Below are positions 36,801-48,119 of a stretch of 64,000 bases of DNA, in pieces (position 1 is the first letter of the stretch; the number at the start of each line of letters is the position of its first letter). This DNA comes from Angiostrongylus vasorum (Eukaryota; Nematoda; Chromadorea; Rhabditida; Metastrongylidae), in NCBI GenBank assembly GCA_018806985.1, contig JADANN010000389.1, positions 1,240,001 through 1,304,000 of the forward strand, written 5' to 3'. The translations under genes were made by a program, and so were the position numbers. The notes under the pieces were generated by a model. It saw only the letters and a program-made list of their open reading frames with translations, searched no databases and had not been told where the DNA came from.

Positions 36801-39800
36801 CAGTATTCGGTTTGTTTCGTTCGAAAGAATACTACAGATGAAAAGTTTGGTAAGATTTCTTTCTCGCACTAGTGTGTATATAGGAGTACCACGGTAATCT
36901 TTTTTTTTCTGTTATACGAAATATGCATTACATCTGGAAAAGATACGACCCAAAACCATTTAATTTACGTTGTTTTTATTGCTTTTTTCAATTATTTTAT
37001 TAGTTCCATATTAGATCTTGTTACAGTCTTTCATTTCCCGAATGTAAATAACATTTTGCTGGATGAAGTCGATCTATTTAATAGTTTGTTTAATATGCTC
37101 TTAAGTCTGCAGTTCAAATTTTTCATCGCATTTTACTTCTAATTTGGTCTGAGAGCTCAAGTGTGTTTAGAGCTCACGATTCTTCCAAATACGTTTTCAC
37201 CTGCTATATGGCTAATGAAGAACCCGACATAGTTCTTGAGGTGCTTTAAAAAAGTAGTAGTTGAGTTGGACGAGAAGTATGGCAAGTAGGGTGCATTCCG
37301 CAGGGTTCCGTGTTCCAGTCTTTTCAACTTTTTTTTTTGCGTATTATTGTGCTAGATGTGGGCAGGTGTTTTCATGTACCAAAATAGCCCCTTACAATTG
37401 ATCGTTATCGATTCCAGGCGAGTTTTTTTGTGTACTTTATCGTTTTCCTAGCTATGCTTTTCCTTAATAACGGCTTTCTCAGCGTTGATTAAGTTATGGT
37501 TGATGTGGTTCCATCTCTCAAACGCGAAAACTCATTTTACCCAAGTTTTGACACAGTTTTAGCTCGTGGAGAATGCATTATTCGTCTTACGACACAAATG
37601 TTGCAACAAACGGACTAGAACTTATTGAACACCGTACTCATTTGCCTAGCTTTTTGCTTTCTTGCGCAGTGGGTACGCGGTGTAAACTTGTTAAGGAGGA
37701 TCTCTTCTTCTTTTCGTCTATTTTATTCATTTGTGGAATTTTTTTTCCTGCTTTTACATTCTGTTAAGGTTCTTTGAAACTTGCTCTTTACACAGCCATA
37801 GTTCTTATAGTTTTCGTTACGTTGTGTATGAATCTATATCAAATTTAATGCTGAAGTAGTCTTCTTTGGGGGTTTTAAAGATTTCTCAGACTCCGCGGCA
37901 GTGAAACTTCTACCGTACATCCATTATCACTTAGCAAATCGATACCTAATCTTTGTTTACTACTGTGGAGCGAACTATCATGTATTTCTATCAATGAAAC
38001 CTTGGTACCGGTAGAGTGGACAGTGTATGTTGATTTCAATGCGTCTTTTTTCGGCTGCTAACTTTATTATTCTTTTGAATTGTGTAGCCCATACAATGAT
38101 TCTGGTGAAGATGGTACCAAGACATCCCTTACTATTGAGGGTGTTACTTTTCAAGAGGGTACTAAAATATTCCGACGTAGTGCAGAGAGTGTGAGCTGGT
38201 CATTATAATTCCAATCAGTCAGTGTTCCCTTGGAAATACTATAGGTTACGAACTCCGTCGTGCTCATTTATGAATAAAGGTAGATGCTTTGTAAAATACT
38301 GAGGTACAGTCATCATATATTTTGAAACCTAACTAACAAAGGTTGACAGTACGATGGTTAGATTGGTGGTGAGAGTCTTTTTTGTTATGGAGGGGTAGAA
38401 ATGTTTTAAAAACGTGGAAAGATACATAAGAGGACATAGAGGATGCTTGGAACGTAAAAGAACCAAAAAAGGAATGACGGGAAGAGTACGTGGGAAAATC
38501 GAATTCTAAGGCGAAATGCGGGAAAAAGTGACAAGAGAAAAATGAAAAACGAGAAGAAACGACCTGTGGGCTTGAGAAAGGCAGAATTTCGTCCTTGTAT
38601 AGAAAGAATATATCGTATTAGGAAATATCATTAGATTCTGCTCATTTTTACTTTAGTTGTAGTGTTCACGAGGAATTGAAACGTTTCTCGTTCAGCACAT
38701 TTCCAGCAGCACTTGATTTCCTCTCTCTGTCTGCCATATTGGATGAAGTCTAATTTTTTTGTCGATCTTGCACTGCATTGAAAAAAAATGCGCGTTTTTC
38801 AATGTTTCCCAGTCTGCACCTAGAATTAGTGAATTCAAGTGCCCTCATAGAATTCGCACTGTGTTGCTTCAAACACCAATCAGTTATTTCCGGAATTATG
38901 TACTTGTATTTGTGTAGCAGAGACATCTGATAACATAGTAGTGTCATTCTCACCTGCGATACCGTCATCAGACGAGGTATCATAGCGTCGTCGTTATCAG
39001 CAGCAGTTGCTGTGCTCTGGAAAGCAAATTCATACGGATTTTTCTTGAAAAAAGTCTTCGTAGGCTAACGTTTGCACGCACATGGAAAACTGTCGGTGAG
39101 ATTTGAAAAGTACTTTTTTAACAAAGAGACTCTATGTTTCAAAGAAATCGAGAAGAAACTGCATTGAAAACGATGCTTATCGTCGCGAATGTGTTAAAGT
39201 TGAAAGTCCTAATCATGGCTTTTGGCCACGAGTGCACTCAATCTACGTAGGCTATTTCGATCCTCATGTACGAGTTGGAATCAACTCACATTGGACTGTA
39301 AGTGCTAACCGCGGACCGAATACAATATTGGATATTGCCGGCTGATTTCACAGCTTTTCTTTCAGATTTTCATTCCTACAGAAAGTTGTGCAAATATGTA
39401 TATTCGTGTTTTTATTTAAGTGCAGTAATTTAAACACAAGTTATTGTGCAGATAAAAAGCATTGTGAAGATTAATGTGCTGGTGAGAAACATTGGCTTAA
39501 CAATAAGGAGTGGAATGTACGCTTTCAAGTGGTTTGAAATATGAAAACAAAAGCGTAAAAGTTTCACTTAAGGACAACTTGTTAAGACTTGAAAAAACAT
39601 AGGTGGCGAAAGTCTTCCAGAAATCTAATGTGCTCTTAAGGAGCGTACAAACTACACAAACTTTTGAGCGTCATGTGTTGAGATGTTGATGTACAGTGTT
39701 TTAGTCGGACTTTATTCTTTGCTCTCCTCTTGGTCTTCGAATGATTCTTGATGGCGATGCTGGAAGGGAAAGTCACTTGATTTCCAATATTCAGTTAGCT

Positions 39801-42365
39801 GTTATAGATAAGGTGATTTTGCACGGTTATTCGCATATTGGCTTAATGCTGTGACTATTGACAGATAGACAGAGGGGCGCTTATGGCGCAGTGGTCGGAG
39901 GCGCCTTTCGGTAAACACGCGGGATCGGTCCCCGTGCCCTGGGCTCACCAAGCCTTCCATTCCTCCGAGATCGGCATATTGATACCAGACTTACCTGGTA
40001 CGATAACAGCACTGTCTCCATACATCGATAGGCCACCGCAAATAATTGTAAAGGCCAGATATGCATTCAATCACCTCCAACGATGCTTAATGAAGTCGAA
40101 TGCATGACGTATCCCTCAGGGATTGATCAATGCCGAGAGCTTTATCCTTTATCCTTAATGACTAACAGATATTATTCCGAAATGTCTGGTACTGTAATTG
40201 TACATTGCTTGTAAAATATTTTAGGCTGACATTATGTTGCAACAGAATTGGGAACATCTTTCCATTATATTCTCTCACCTGCACAACCAACCGTCGGAAA
40301 TACATACAGATATTTCTAGAGTACGAAAGTGCTACATCGGTATTCCAAGATTTATTTGCTGTTTGTTTACAGTCCATTTGTTTTTATTTTGTTCGTTAAA
40401 GCTTCTTTACAGATGGCATGTCGAAGTACTATTGTCAGTTACTGCTGTTTTCTCGTTATGCACATGAACTTTTTTCGGCTTTAATACTGGAATATTCACT
40501 AAATTATCATGGACTGGTAATTCAAAATCGTCCTTGCAGTGGCACACTTGGCAAAGTATAGTTTCATGTACAATTTTCAGTTGTTCTTGGCTCTTCCTAC
40601 TCTCATGTTTATAACCACAAGGATGCTAAAATGTGAGCAAAACTCGGAGCCTTGTTTGGCTTCAGACACGCGATTACACTTACCGGGGGCTCGCGCACTA
40701 TCCACCGCACCAACTGAAGCCCTTGCTCTACCTTTCAGTTATCTTAAAGGGCGCATTACAAAAAATTAAAACACTGCCATTTTTCATGCTTATAGTTCTC
40801 GCCAAGAAATTTATTGTAGATTGAAATTCCTCTCTGTCAAGAGCTTCGACGTTTCGCCGTCGAAAATGCCGCCGAACAAGCTGTTTTACGTTTCAACTTT
40901 TTCAAGGAATACGTGAGTTATCATGGGAACACTGTACTACTTTTCTTATCACTGTATTGGAACTAATGAATATTCTTCATTTCCAGTGTTCTTCGTCCCT
41001 TTTACCAGGAACTTGTCTCGTTATTCCTTCTTACTTCGATTTTGTTCGTGTAAGGAACTATTTTAAGCGAACCGAGGAAAGTTTCGTTGCCTGTCACGAA
41101 TACGCACCCAGGAATAAGGTCTGTTTTATCGTCTCACTTTAGATCACGCTTCTAGAAATGTTTACTAGGCAACTCCCATCTATATCCGTCTTTTAATTTG
41201 TTATTTTTTTGTCTAAGAAGTTGTTTATATCTGTGAAAATATGATCTTTTGAACGTTTTGTGGAGTTATGCGCCATCATTTTTCCCTTACGTTCGTTTAA
41301 GATTACTCGAGCGCGAGATATGTTCTACCATAAAATGAAAAAGATCTTGGTAGTCACAGAGCGATATTACTACTTCAATAGGAGGCCACTGAGGGTGAGT
41401 TCTGGAAAATCTTAACACTCTCTTAGCACTTCCAAAAGTTCACATTTATCTTATAGCTTGGTGTATAACATTGTATCTTGATGAATACTTCGCACTTGAG
41501 AATACAAAATGAGAGAATTCCCACGACCGACTTTCTGTCAATCTCCGCATTGATCAAACAATTCTTTACATTCTTGTTGAGCAAACACTGGGTAATATTT
41601 TATCTCTTTATTTGCGAGCGCGCTGACATTTCGGCGGATTTCACCTTCCTATGAGCCTGGAAAGGTCAAGTTTGCCACAATTTACCTGGCGAAACACCTC
41701 CATAACTAAACAGAGAGGTGTTTTTCAAGTGTTTGGTTGGGTAAATTGTGACCAATTTGACCGTTCCAGGCTTTAAGGAAAGCGAAATCCACCGAAAAGT
41801 CAGCGTGCGCAGTAAATAAGACGATAAAATAACATGTGTTTGCTCAACAAGAATATAAAGAGTTGAAACAAAATGGTTTTAATATACGTAAAAATGAAGT
41901 GTCTTACTGATGGCAGTTGTGCTGTGTTCAGTTCTTTTACATTGTTTAATAGTGATAAAAGTAACACAACAACATAATGACTGGACAGAATTTTGACCAT
42001 TCTTGCGCGTCCCATGGTTTTTTTACCCATACGATTTTTCCATGTGGAAATATAGTACCGATTTTATTCGTTCCACATAGCGACCCCCAGTGCGCATAGT
42101 CCTCATTTGTTTTCGTACACACCACTTGGTCTGCTTTAATACTTTTCAGGGCATAGCAAAGATAGTTTTCTACCAACTACCTTCGCATCCTGACTTCTAC
42201 TGCGAGTTTATCAATATGGCAAATTGTGAAGCTGGAACGAGGTTCAGCTCAGTGCTGTTTTACTGTCACTATGATAGAATCCGTCTTCAGAATACTTTTG
42301 GAACGGAATTAGCAAATTCTATTATATCGTCCAAAAAAACCGTCCAGGCAATTGTTTCAGAATAG
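33844..42365 (+). CDS. UTP25: UTP25 / DEF (digestive organ expansion factor homolog), small-subunit processome protein
   Basis: Thirteen exons: 33844-34044, 34092-34197, 34789-34970, 35568-35703, 35770-35867, 35936-36025, 39705-39812, 40225-40339, 40413-40516, 40820-40912, 40987-41118, 41302-41394 and 42150-42365. Every junction keeps frame and the total is 557 residues. UTP25 is a nucleolar DEAD-helicase-like protein without the usual catalytic motifs, needed for 18S rRNA maturation. Family blocks are all present: HALNHV in exon 3, ARDQGF and LILCPF in exon 4, GNNDDCFRVGIA in exon 6, CSPLGLRMIL in exon 7, ADIMLQQNWEHL and SRVRKCY in exon 8, FSRYAHE in exon 9, IPSYFDFVRVRNYF in exon 11, VVTERYYYF in exon 12 and VFYQLPSHPDFYCE in exon 13. 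The human and yeast proteins are longer, mainly in an acidic N-terminus that is short or missing here, so an upstream exon is possible. Intron 6 is 3.7 kb and holds a retrotransposon piece. Two introns hold SINE-A copies. Confidence 0.9.
34438..34722 (+). repeat. SINE-A copy in UTP25 intron 2
   Basis: Full-length plus copy, ending TTTTATCCTTTTATCCTTTT, wholly inside the intron between exons 2 and 3. Confidence 0.8.
35098..35350 (+). repeat. repeat B copy, truncated, in UTP25 intron 3
   Basis: Starts CTTGGATACTTGGATGGCCC and keeps the CACCACAGGCAG and GATTTGCCATCATGCGACTA blocks; lost after GGATCCTGGTATTGG. Confidence 0.7.
36436..36700 (-). pseudogene. LINE (RTE-type) reverse transcriptase, C-terminal fragment
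   Basis: The minus-strand frame reads DNGWIKAVNDWIIGDVKCTT then GRPLTRWIGVLHKNL. The D-N-x-W-x-x-A-V-x-D-W plus R/C-T-T-G-R-P-x-T-R-W pattern is typical of the end of non-LTR retrotransposon ORFs common in nematodes. It lies in intron 6 of UTP25, opposite to the gene. Only this tail is present. Confidence 0.65.
36700..39700. other. remainder of UTP25 intron 6
   Basis: No UTP25 exon lies here before 39705. Two exon-like segments occur at about 37890-38020 and 38090-38160 (see findings). No SINE or repeat B copy was seen in this part. Confidence 0.4.
39875..40157 (+). repeat. SINE-A copy in UTP25 intron 7
   Basis: Full length; head GGCGCAGTGGTCGGAGGCG and B-box region CGGGATCGGTCCCCG are the clearest tRNA-like boxes in the window. 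Ends CTTTATCCTTTATCCTT. Confidence 0.88.
40608..40765 (-). repeat. SINE-C copy in UTP25 intron 9
   Basis: Minus orientation; ATAACCACAAGGATGCTAA tail side and GCGCACTATCCACCGCACC head side on the plus strand. Confidence 0.6.
41566..41862. repeat. palindrome with hammerhead-like cores in UTP25 intron 12
   Basis: Inverted arms about 125 bp long: left CATTCTTGTTGAGCAAACAC, right GTGTTTGCTCAACAAGAATA. Inside each arm is a GGAAAGCGAAATCCACCGAA / TTCGGCGGATTTC segment, a degenerate version of the core seen at other Penelope-type repeats. Confidence 0.6.
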
Positions 42366-42369
42366 TGTG

Positions 42370-43035
42370 TCTGTGTGTTAAGTCAATCGTTAACCTTTGT
42401 TAGAAAGGCATAATGTCCGGCCTAACTTTCCACTTTAATTGTTCTATAAATTCATCAGTAAGATAGAACGAGATCCGACGAATTCATCGTAAGGTCAGCT
42501 TCTGAATTCATAAACCTGGGGTTTCCACGTGCTTGGAGATTTCGGGATTTCTCATCATGTTTAGTGGGCTATGGTAACGGCAAATAGACACTAATAAGTT
42601 TCTATACGAACTCTAACTATTGTTATAAACACGTATCCACTTCGGTGCTGTTTTGTTTTCGTTATTCCAGTTTCTACTGTATTTGCATCAGAGGGCTCAC
42701 TTGTTCGTGAATGTTTGTTACGTACGAAATTTTATATTAGAATATTAATCTTGTTTGTAAAAATGTGAAACGTGATGGACTTGATTTCACAGATTAATAA
42801 AGTGTGAAACTTACCTTGGATAACTAGAGCTATAGGGTTTTCGAAAGTGTCTTACGTTTGAGCAACAAACGGGATCCCAAGAGCTCCGTACCTTTTTCCC
42901 GAAATGTTTCAGGGAAATCATAGCCGAGAATGGAATCAGGCGACTCTTTGGTCGGACGCGATTATAGTAAAAGGTGAGTTGTCTGTTCACATTACTGCTT
43001 GCTGTTAACATATATGTATCTACTTGTCAGATTTT
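42370..43035. other. region downstream of UTP25
   Basis: No exon recognised. An ATTAATAAAG at about 42794 is a possible poly(A) signal for UTP25, though 430 bp from the stop. Confidence 0.35.
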
Positions 43036-43039
43036 GTTT

Positions 43040-43300
43040 ATAGACGTAGTAACTCAAAAGACCGACTTTCTATAAACCTCGGCATAGATAGTTGGTATAT
43101 TTGTTTATATGATCTTATAAACTGATCTTCTTTAGCTGATGCGAGGTTGGTATAGGTCTTCGTTCTCGTTGTCCTTGTTGTTGTCATTGCTATTGTTGCA
43201 CTCGTAACAGCACGGCCCCCGAGGAAGGCGAAATCGCCGAAACGTCAACTATCGACCGACAACACCAATGGCAACGTATAAGATCATATAAATAAATATA
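43040..43300. repeat. Penelope-type palindrome with hammerhead-like core
   Basis: Shares CCTCGGCATAGATAG, the GATGCGAGGTTGGTATAG part and the GTTGTTGTCATTGC run with 55.9-56.2 kb. The core at about 43212-43245 is CCCGAGGAAGGCGAAATCG then CCGAAACGTCAAC. The right arm is short. Confidence 0.6.
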
Positions 43301-43485
43301 GACGTAGTGTTGTAGTCGATGTGGATCAACTTTAGAGTGTATATGGGATATAAGGGATAAAAATGGGATATAGTCGATGAGTGTTTCGTAGTTCATTCGG
43401 GAATACTATATTGTTACTTTTGTGATTTCACTGTTACAATCTGTAGTCTGTTATGTTCTGACGCATTATTTTAATTTCAGTAAGG

Positions 43486-43762
43486 GCATGTGTAGCGCAG
43501 TGGTCACAGATTCCATGCATTACACATGGGATCGATCCCGCGCCCATGGCCCACCAAGCCTTCCATCCCTTCGGGGTCGGCAAGTTTGTACCAGACTTGT
43601 CTGGCAGGATAGCAGCACTGGGCCGATACATTGGTAGGCCACTGCGAGTCATTGTAAAGGCCAGACATGCATTCAATCACCTCCAACGATGCTTATTGAA
43701 GTCGAATGCATGGCGCATCCCCCAGAGATTGGCCAGCATCGGGAGCTTTATTTTTTTTATCC
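43486..43762 (+). repeat. SINE-A copy
   Basis: Full length; TGTAGCGCAGTGGTCAC head, GGGATCGATCCCGCG, tail GGAGCTTTATTTTTTTTATCC. Confidence 0.85.
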
Positions 43763-43769
43763 AGCCGTT

Positions 43770-44345
43770 TCTGCCTTATGCGATCTCATTAGTCTCAGTT
43801 GAATCCTCATAGAGATGTTGTGCATAATAATTGTATGACATGAGAGTAGTCTTCTCCGCCATTGAGTTCTCTTCTCCAAAGTTAATAAGTATTTTATGCT
43901 TTTGAAGAAAAAAATTAGTGTAGCCAAAACGAAGGCATTGCTAGCATATAACAACAGTATTTGGCAAAGCAATATTTTTGAATGTGGAATTCGTTTAACT
44001 TTGGAAGGGACAATTTCCGACCGCTATAAGTTGGGCTGTTGCTATGAAAGCATAAATTTGAATAGCAGTCGAACATTAGCCGTCTTGTGTGGTAGGACAC
44101 TAATGAATGAGGCTTCATTATTCGAACACTTCTTCAATCTACTCGATTCGACTCGTTTTGGTTACGAAGAACAACATCGCAGGAAGCAACGGTTATGAAC
44201 ACCACTCGAACCACTGAGTTCTGAAGAACACGAAGGCGCCGAAACGACAACGGTAGTCACAGCAAAAACCTCATTTGGATTTGTCAGTACAATAGAGCTT
44301 TGCCATATAAATAAACCATGCTCTTGTCATTGTCATCCTAATACA
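43770..44345. other. no gene recognised; hammerhead-like core at 44218-44255
   Basis: An open frame from 43896 to 44198 (plus) shows no recognised motif and runs into TTCTGAAGAACACGAAGGCG then CCGAAACGACAAC, a degenerate core. It may belong to a Penelope-type element. Confidence 0.3.
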
Positions 44346-44349
44346 AATA

Positions 44350-44625
44350 AAAAAAGGAAAAAAGCTCTGGGTGCTGATCAATCTCTGAAGAACACGGCAT
44401 GCATCCGACTTCATGAATCATCGTTAGAGGTGGTTGAAAGCATATATAGCCTTACAATGATTCGCGGTGGCCTACCGATGTGTCGAGTCAGTGATGGTAT
44501 CTTTCCAGACAAGTCAAGTATCAGTTCGCCGACCCATGAAGGATCGAAGGCTTGGTGAGCATGGGGCGCGGGATCAGTCCCATTTGTACCGCGGAGCTGC
44601 TCTAGCCACTGTGCTACATGCGTGA
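44350..44625 (-). repeat. SINE-A copy
   Basis: Minus orientation; from AGCTCTGGGTGCTGATCAAT to CACTGTGCTACATGCGTG on the plus strand. Confidence 0.7.
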
Positions 44626-44639
44626 TTCTGTTAAGTAGA

Positions 44640-45260
44640 AGTTATTCTAACCTTCTTCCTATAGCCAGTAATAGTTTCGGGTACTTGTAGATAATAATTG
44701 TTTTGTTTTTCTTATGAATGCTGAGCAAAATGGAACAACTGCTTTACAGGTTCACGTTCATGTTGGCCTCAAAGAGAGATGTAGCGTTGGAATCTTTGAT
44801 GAACAGCTTTCCCATTCTGCAGATGACGTTAGTGGTGCCATGAATAATAACTTGTGGATGCACTTTGATTTGATCCATCATTCTAGCTTCAAGCACTTTT
44901 CGATATTTTAAATTTCTTGTGCATGTTACTATTTTTAGATGTTCATTCACTGAATCTGAGGATATTTCCGCATATTCCTGCAAAGTGAATCCCATCCTTA
45001 GTCCTGTATATCTCAGTAATATGGATTTGTATCTGTTTCTGCATATCTGCATAGTATAGGACTTTGATATAAGAAAGAAACTGAGGTTACAAAAGGCAAG
45101 GCATTGTTAAATTTGGGGTTGGAGTACTACGAAACTCGTGATAAACATTTTCGACACATATGCTTCTTGAAAACGTTGTTTCGTTCAGTTAGCGTATTTC
45201 TGGATTTCTAGGCTACTTGTCTTGATTGAAAGAAGAATTGCTACTATGGATCATATTTTG
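44640..45260. other. no exon assigned upstream of the cysteine-rich gene
   Basis: Opposing open frames at 44714-44911 (plus) and 44744-45052 (minus) mirror each other. Neither has a known motif. The missing 5' exon of the gene at 45265 may lie here. Confidence 0.3.
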
Positions 45261-45264
45261 TTAG

Positions 45265-47047
45265 GACAGAGGGGATTATGCAGTTTGCTGTCGGATCTGA
45301 AGCTAACGTACATCTCGATCCAACGTTTATAAGCGAAATCATCATGAATGGAGAAGAAGGTGGAGGTACTGTTCCTCGTCGACCGGACACGATGAATGAC
45401 GTGAGAAATTTGGGTGAATACAAGTCTCAAGTACGTTCAGTTATGAGTGGAGATTAGGAAGATTTATTCATTTTAGGTGAGAAAAATAATCAAGACACTA
45501 GTTCACTGAGAAGTGCTAATGGAGCATCCGGTGTGGTAGGTCTTTCATCTTAACGATAGCTTTTGTGATGGAGTTGGAAAAAGACTAACCAGTATTTTTT
45601 ACTTACAAATGCATACGTGTCTTTTTCGCGACGATTATTTGCATAAGTAAAGAACGACTTCCGTAGTTCTAGCGAATCGTGTGGACGAAGAATGGCCATT
45701 TACTACTCCCACATATACTTCATTTGATACTTGGATTGCCCGTCTTCACTGGTTGTGCGGGCGCCGGCATAATCTCCATTTTTCGAAGACTTGCTGGTTA
45801 AGTCATTGTGGTTCCTTGGAGTCCCGAGGTCAGCTAGGCCAAAGTCTGCCCCAGGTCATCACCATCACAGGCAGTCACCGCCCTTGTAGATCAGAGGGGG
45901 AATTTGCCACCATCCGACTAGGTTGTCACCAGGACGGTGACGGATCCTGGTATTGGTTTACTCTTAGCTAGGCTTCCTGATGGAAACGCCGGACTCCTCA
46001 GCTGGGAGACCTTGCCAGGGGGATGAGACCTGCTGTACATCGCAGTACGACACCCAGGAACACCTCCCAACCACGATGAGATGTGTTGCTTTAATGTTAT
46101 GTGTCGAAAAAAAATCCTAAATCAAAGTGTTGGTGAAGTTGTCTACATTTTATGCACCCCATATTTGAAGTGTATTCATTTCTTTGTTATTTCAACGCTG
46201 TATGGCGGTTGTAAAAAAACATCGAATTCCTGGGTACGCACACTTATGTAATCGTGTGTGACTAGTGCTCGCTAAGATGGTCCTACTCAAGACAGATACG
46301 TCAAGAACTACTCGCTGAAGCAGCATCTTGTAATTTCGACGCTACAAAAAGATCTGGGACCACTGAGAAACCATGTGATTAGTTTTGTCCTAGGGCACTT
46401 GCTTGTGGTACTCTCGACATCACAGACATCTTAAAACTCTCTTTACAATTGCAATTTCACGGCAAAACTCAAAGAGGTAAACAAACTCGGGAACACGGCC
46501 TTGTTGGGAATAAAGAACAGCTAGAAAGAAGGGTTATATATGATTTGTGACGAGCTGTGTTTCTGTATATTAGATTGATACTTATAGGTTTCTTCTTTAG
46601 AAGACCCCTTCTCGTTGTTGGTGCTGCAAATCGTGTCGTCTTCGTGTAGTGGAAGTAGCGAACACTGGCCGAAGAATACTTGAATGTGCAAATCTACGCT
46701 GTATGGCAACCACTGAGTACACCGATCTACCTACTGGTACCACAACTGAGCACGAAAAAGCATCGGTATACTCGTATTATAATCGCATATTGAAATCATT
46801 GGTATCACTCGTCGCATTGAGTGTCCGATTTTTTTATTGTTCACTTCAACATCATGAACCTAGAATTCAGGAGATAAACTATGGATGGTACCTGAGAGAC
46901 ACTGCTGAAATGGTATATCCGACTCCGAGGACATTGGCGATGTTTCCTAATCCGAAATTTGAATACATCCCTGAGGTTTTGTACGATTCTGCCAAGCGGA
47001 TCGTAGTTCGATGTCCGGGTGAACGAAAGCTTATACCGTTAGACTAG
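45265..47047 (+). CDS. unrecognised gene with a cysteine-rich C-terminal half (5' end not located)
   Basis: Four exons join with matching phases: 45265-45413, 45477-45535, 46601-46765 and 46871-47047, ending in TAG. The first listed exon opens with one base of a split codon, so at least one upstream exon is missing; an in-frame ATG lies at 45278. The protein runs from an acidic, glycine-rich stretch (NGEEGGG, then VPRRPDTMNDVRNLG) through a serine and asparagine-rich linker to a compact cysteine cluster in exon 3 (RCWCCKSCRLRVVEV, then ECANLRC), which looks like a metal-binding treble or ribbon. The last exon gives PTPRTLAMFPNPKFEYIP and ends KRIVVRCPGERKLIPLD. I do not recognise the family. 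A repeat B copy fills the 1 kb intron before the cysteine exon. The in-frame reading of 46766-46870 is treated as intron because it has a donor and acceptor and reads as low-quality protein. Confidence 0.55.
45705..46090 (+). repeat. repeat B copy, full length
   Basis: From TTTGATACTTGGATTGCCCG to CACCTCCCAACCACGATGAG, inside the intron before the cysteine-rich exon. Confidence 0.8.
46090..46600. other. rest of the intron before the cysteine-rich exon
   Basis: Nothing recognised. Confidence 0.35.
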
Positions 47048-47432
47048 GAACTCTTCGATGCCTTTAGCTCTCACAAGTTGTGATAATAACAGTGACACTT
47101 TGATCGCTACTCTTCAAATATTTGTTTTTTTTTTTCACCGTTCTACTACTTGTTTTTACCTTACAGATTACTTCTGCTCACTGAATACACTGTACTAAAT
47201 AGTCCATGAAGCCCAATACAACATATTTCACTGTGATTCTTCTGAACTCTTTAACCAGTCTTGAGATCCTTTACAGAAAGTTTCATGTAGGTTAGGATCA
47301 TTCTGGTGTAATATGTGGCAAAATCGATGGTTAACTCATTGTGTAAAAATTCGGATCACAATTCAGTTGGAGAATACATCACGGAAAATTCCACAACAAT
47401 CAGAATCACTTAATCATGAAGTAGTGGTGCAG

Positions 47433-47630
47433 TTACATTTGCTTCACTGCTTTTCCAGTCTTCTCTAACGTCTGTAAAATCTGACTGGCTGGCAAGTCAG
47501 TGGTTACAACCACCTGCTTCGTATCAACATCGATTTTGTCTACAGTCACCTTGTCTTCTCCAAGTCTACTTAGAACTCGACGGGCAGCGTTGGCACAGCC
47601 TTCACATGTCATTGCCATCTCGAATGTGTA
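47433..47630 (-). CDS. ATOX1: ATOX1-type copper metallochaperone (C. elegans CUC-1 like), last exon
   Basis: This exon encodes 65 residues to the stop. ATOX1 proteins carry Cu(I) from the uptake transporter to the P-type ATPases of the secretory pathway. The heavy-metal-associated fold is complete from beta 1 onward: YTFEM, then the copper-binding MTCEGC loop (MxCxxC), helix CANAARRVLSRLG, DKVTVDKIDVDTKQVVV, and helix 2 SQILQTLEKTGKAVKQ with the usual lysine near the end. In phase 0 the exon opens at TAC just after a TTTAATTCAG acceptor, so only a start exon of a few codons (MTQ or similar in worms) is missing. I looked upstream to about 48.1 kb without a convincing short exon and donor. The in-frame ATG at 47618 is internal, because starting there would remove the first beta strand. 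The gene converges on the unrecognised gene ending at 47047. Confidence 0.9.
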   Translation of the reverse strand, partial: YTFEMAMTCEGCANAARRVLSRLGEDKVTVDKIDVDTKQVVVTTDLPASQILQTLEKTGKAVKQM

Positions 47631-47794
47631 CTGAATTAAATCGACCTACTTGTTTTCATATTACAGATATTTACACCACCTACGCGCATATATAATAGAC
47701 GACTTGGAGTTTCAAATTCTTACTGAGGAACCTTTTCAGTGCATCTGGCCTAGTTAAAACCAAAGAAGAAAAAAAAAACCATGCACACTGTTCT

Positions 47795-47850
47795 TAGTTC
47801 GATCTGGCCCGAGGCCCGAGTTTTACGAATATCTCAGCTTGTTGTGACTG
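47795..47850 (+). repeat. SINE-C tail fragment
   Basis: GATCTGGCCCGAGGCCCGAG followed by TTTTACGAATATCTCAGC, a short piece of the B-box region and tail. Confidence 0.5.
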
Positions 47851-48119
47851 TTCTTAGTCTGGCATCATGTTTTTCTTGGCGACAATATCACCACTAACAG
47901 AACGCATCGGAACTAGCTGGAAGCCGTTCGAAATACAACAACATTCCCTGCTGCTACAGCGTTTGCGTAGTTGCTGATCTCAAGTTTAAAAATGCTCTCA
48001 GAAGTTAATAGGTTTACAGGCGGGTCTATTCTATGCAGAAGTATGGTCACAATGACATGTTCTATTCCTTTCTCCGTCTAAACGTGCTTCCCTAAAACCG
48101 GTAAGCTTAGTCATAAAGA

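Noticed and set aside
39875..39950. Possible functional tRNA gene
   Set aside because: A and B boxes are present, but the acceptor stem and anticodon arm do not close, and the body continues as SINE-A.
45681..45971. Plus-strand frame with a HNLHFSKTCWLSHCGS-type peptide, also at 60212 and 31196
   Set aside because: It is repeat B read as protein; copies are frame-broken and the peptide is not conserved.
46766..46870. In-frame continuation between exons 3 and 4 of the cysteine-rich gene
   Set aside because: Bordered by a GTATAC donor and an AATTCAG acceptor with phase 0 on both sides, and it reads as hydrophobic, low-quality protein, so it is treated as intron.
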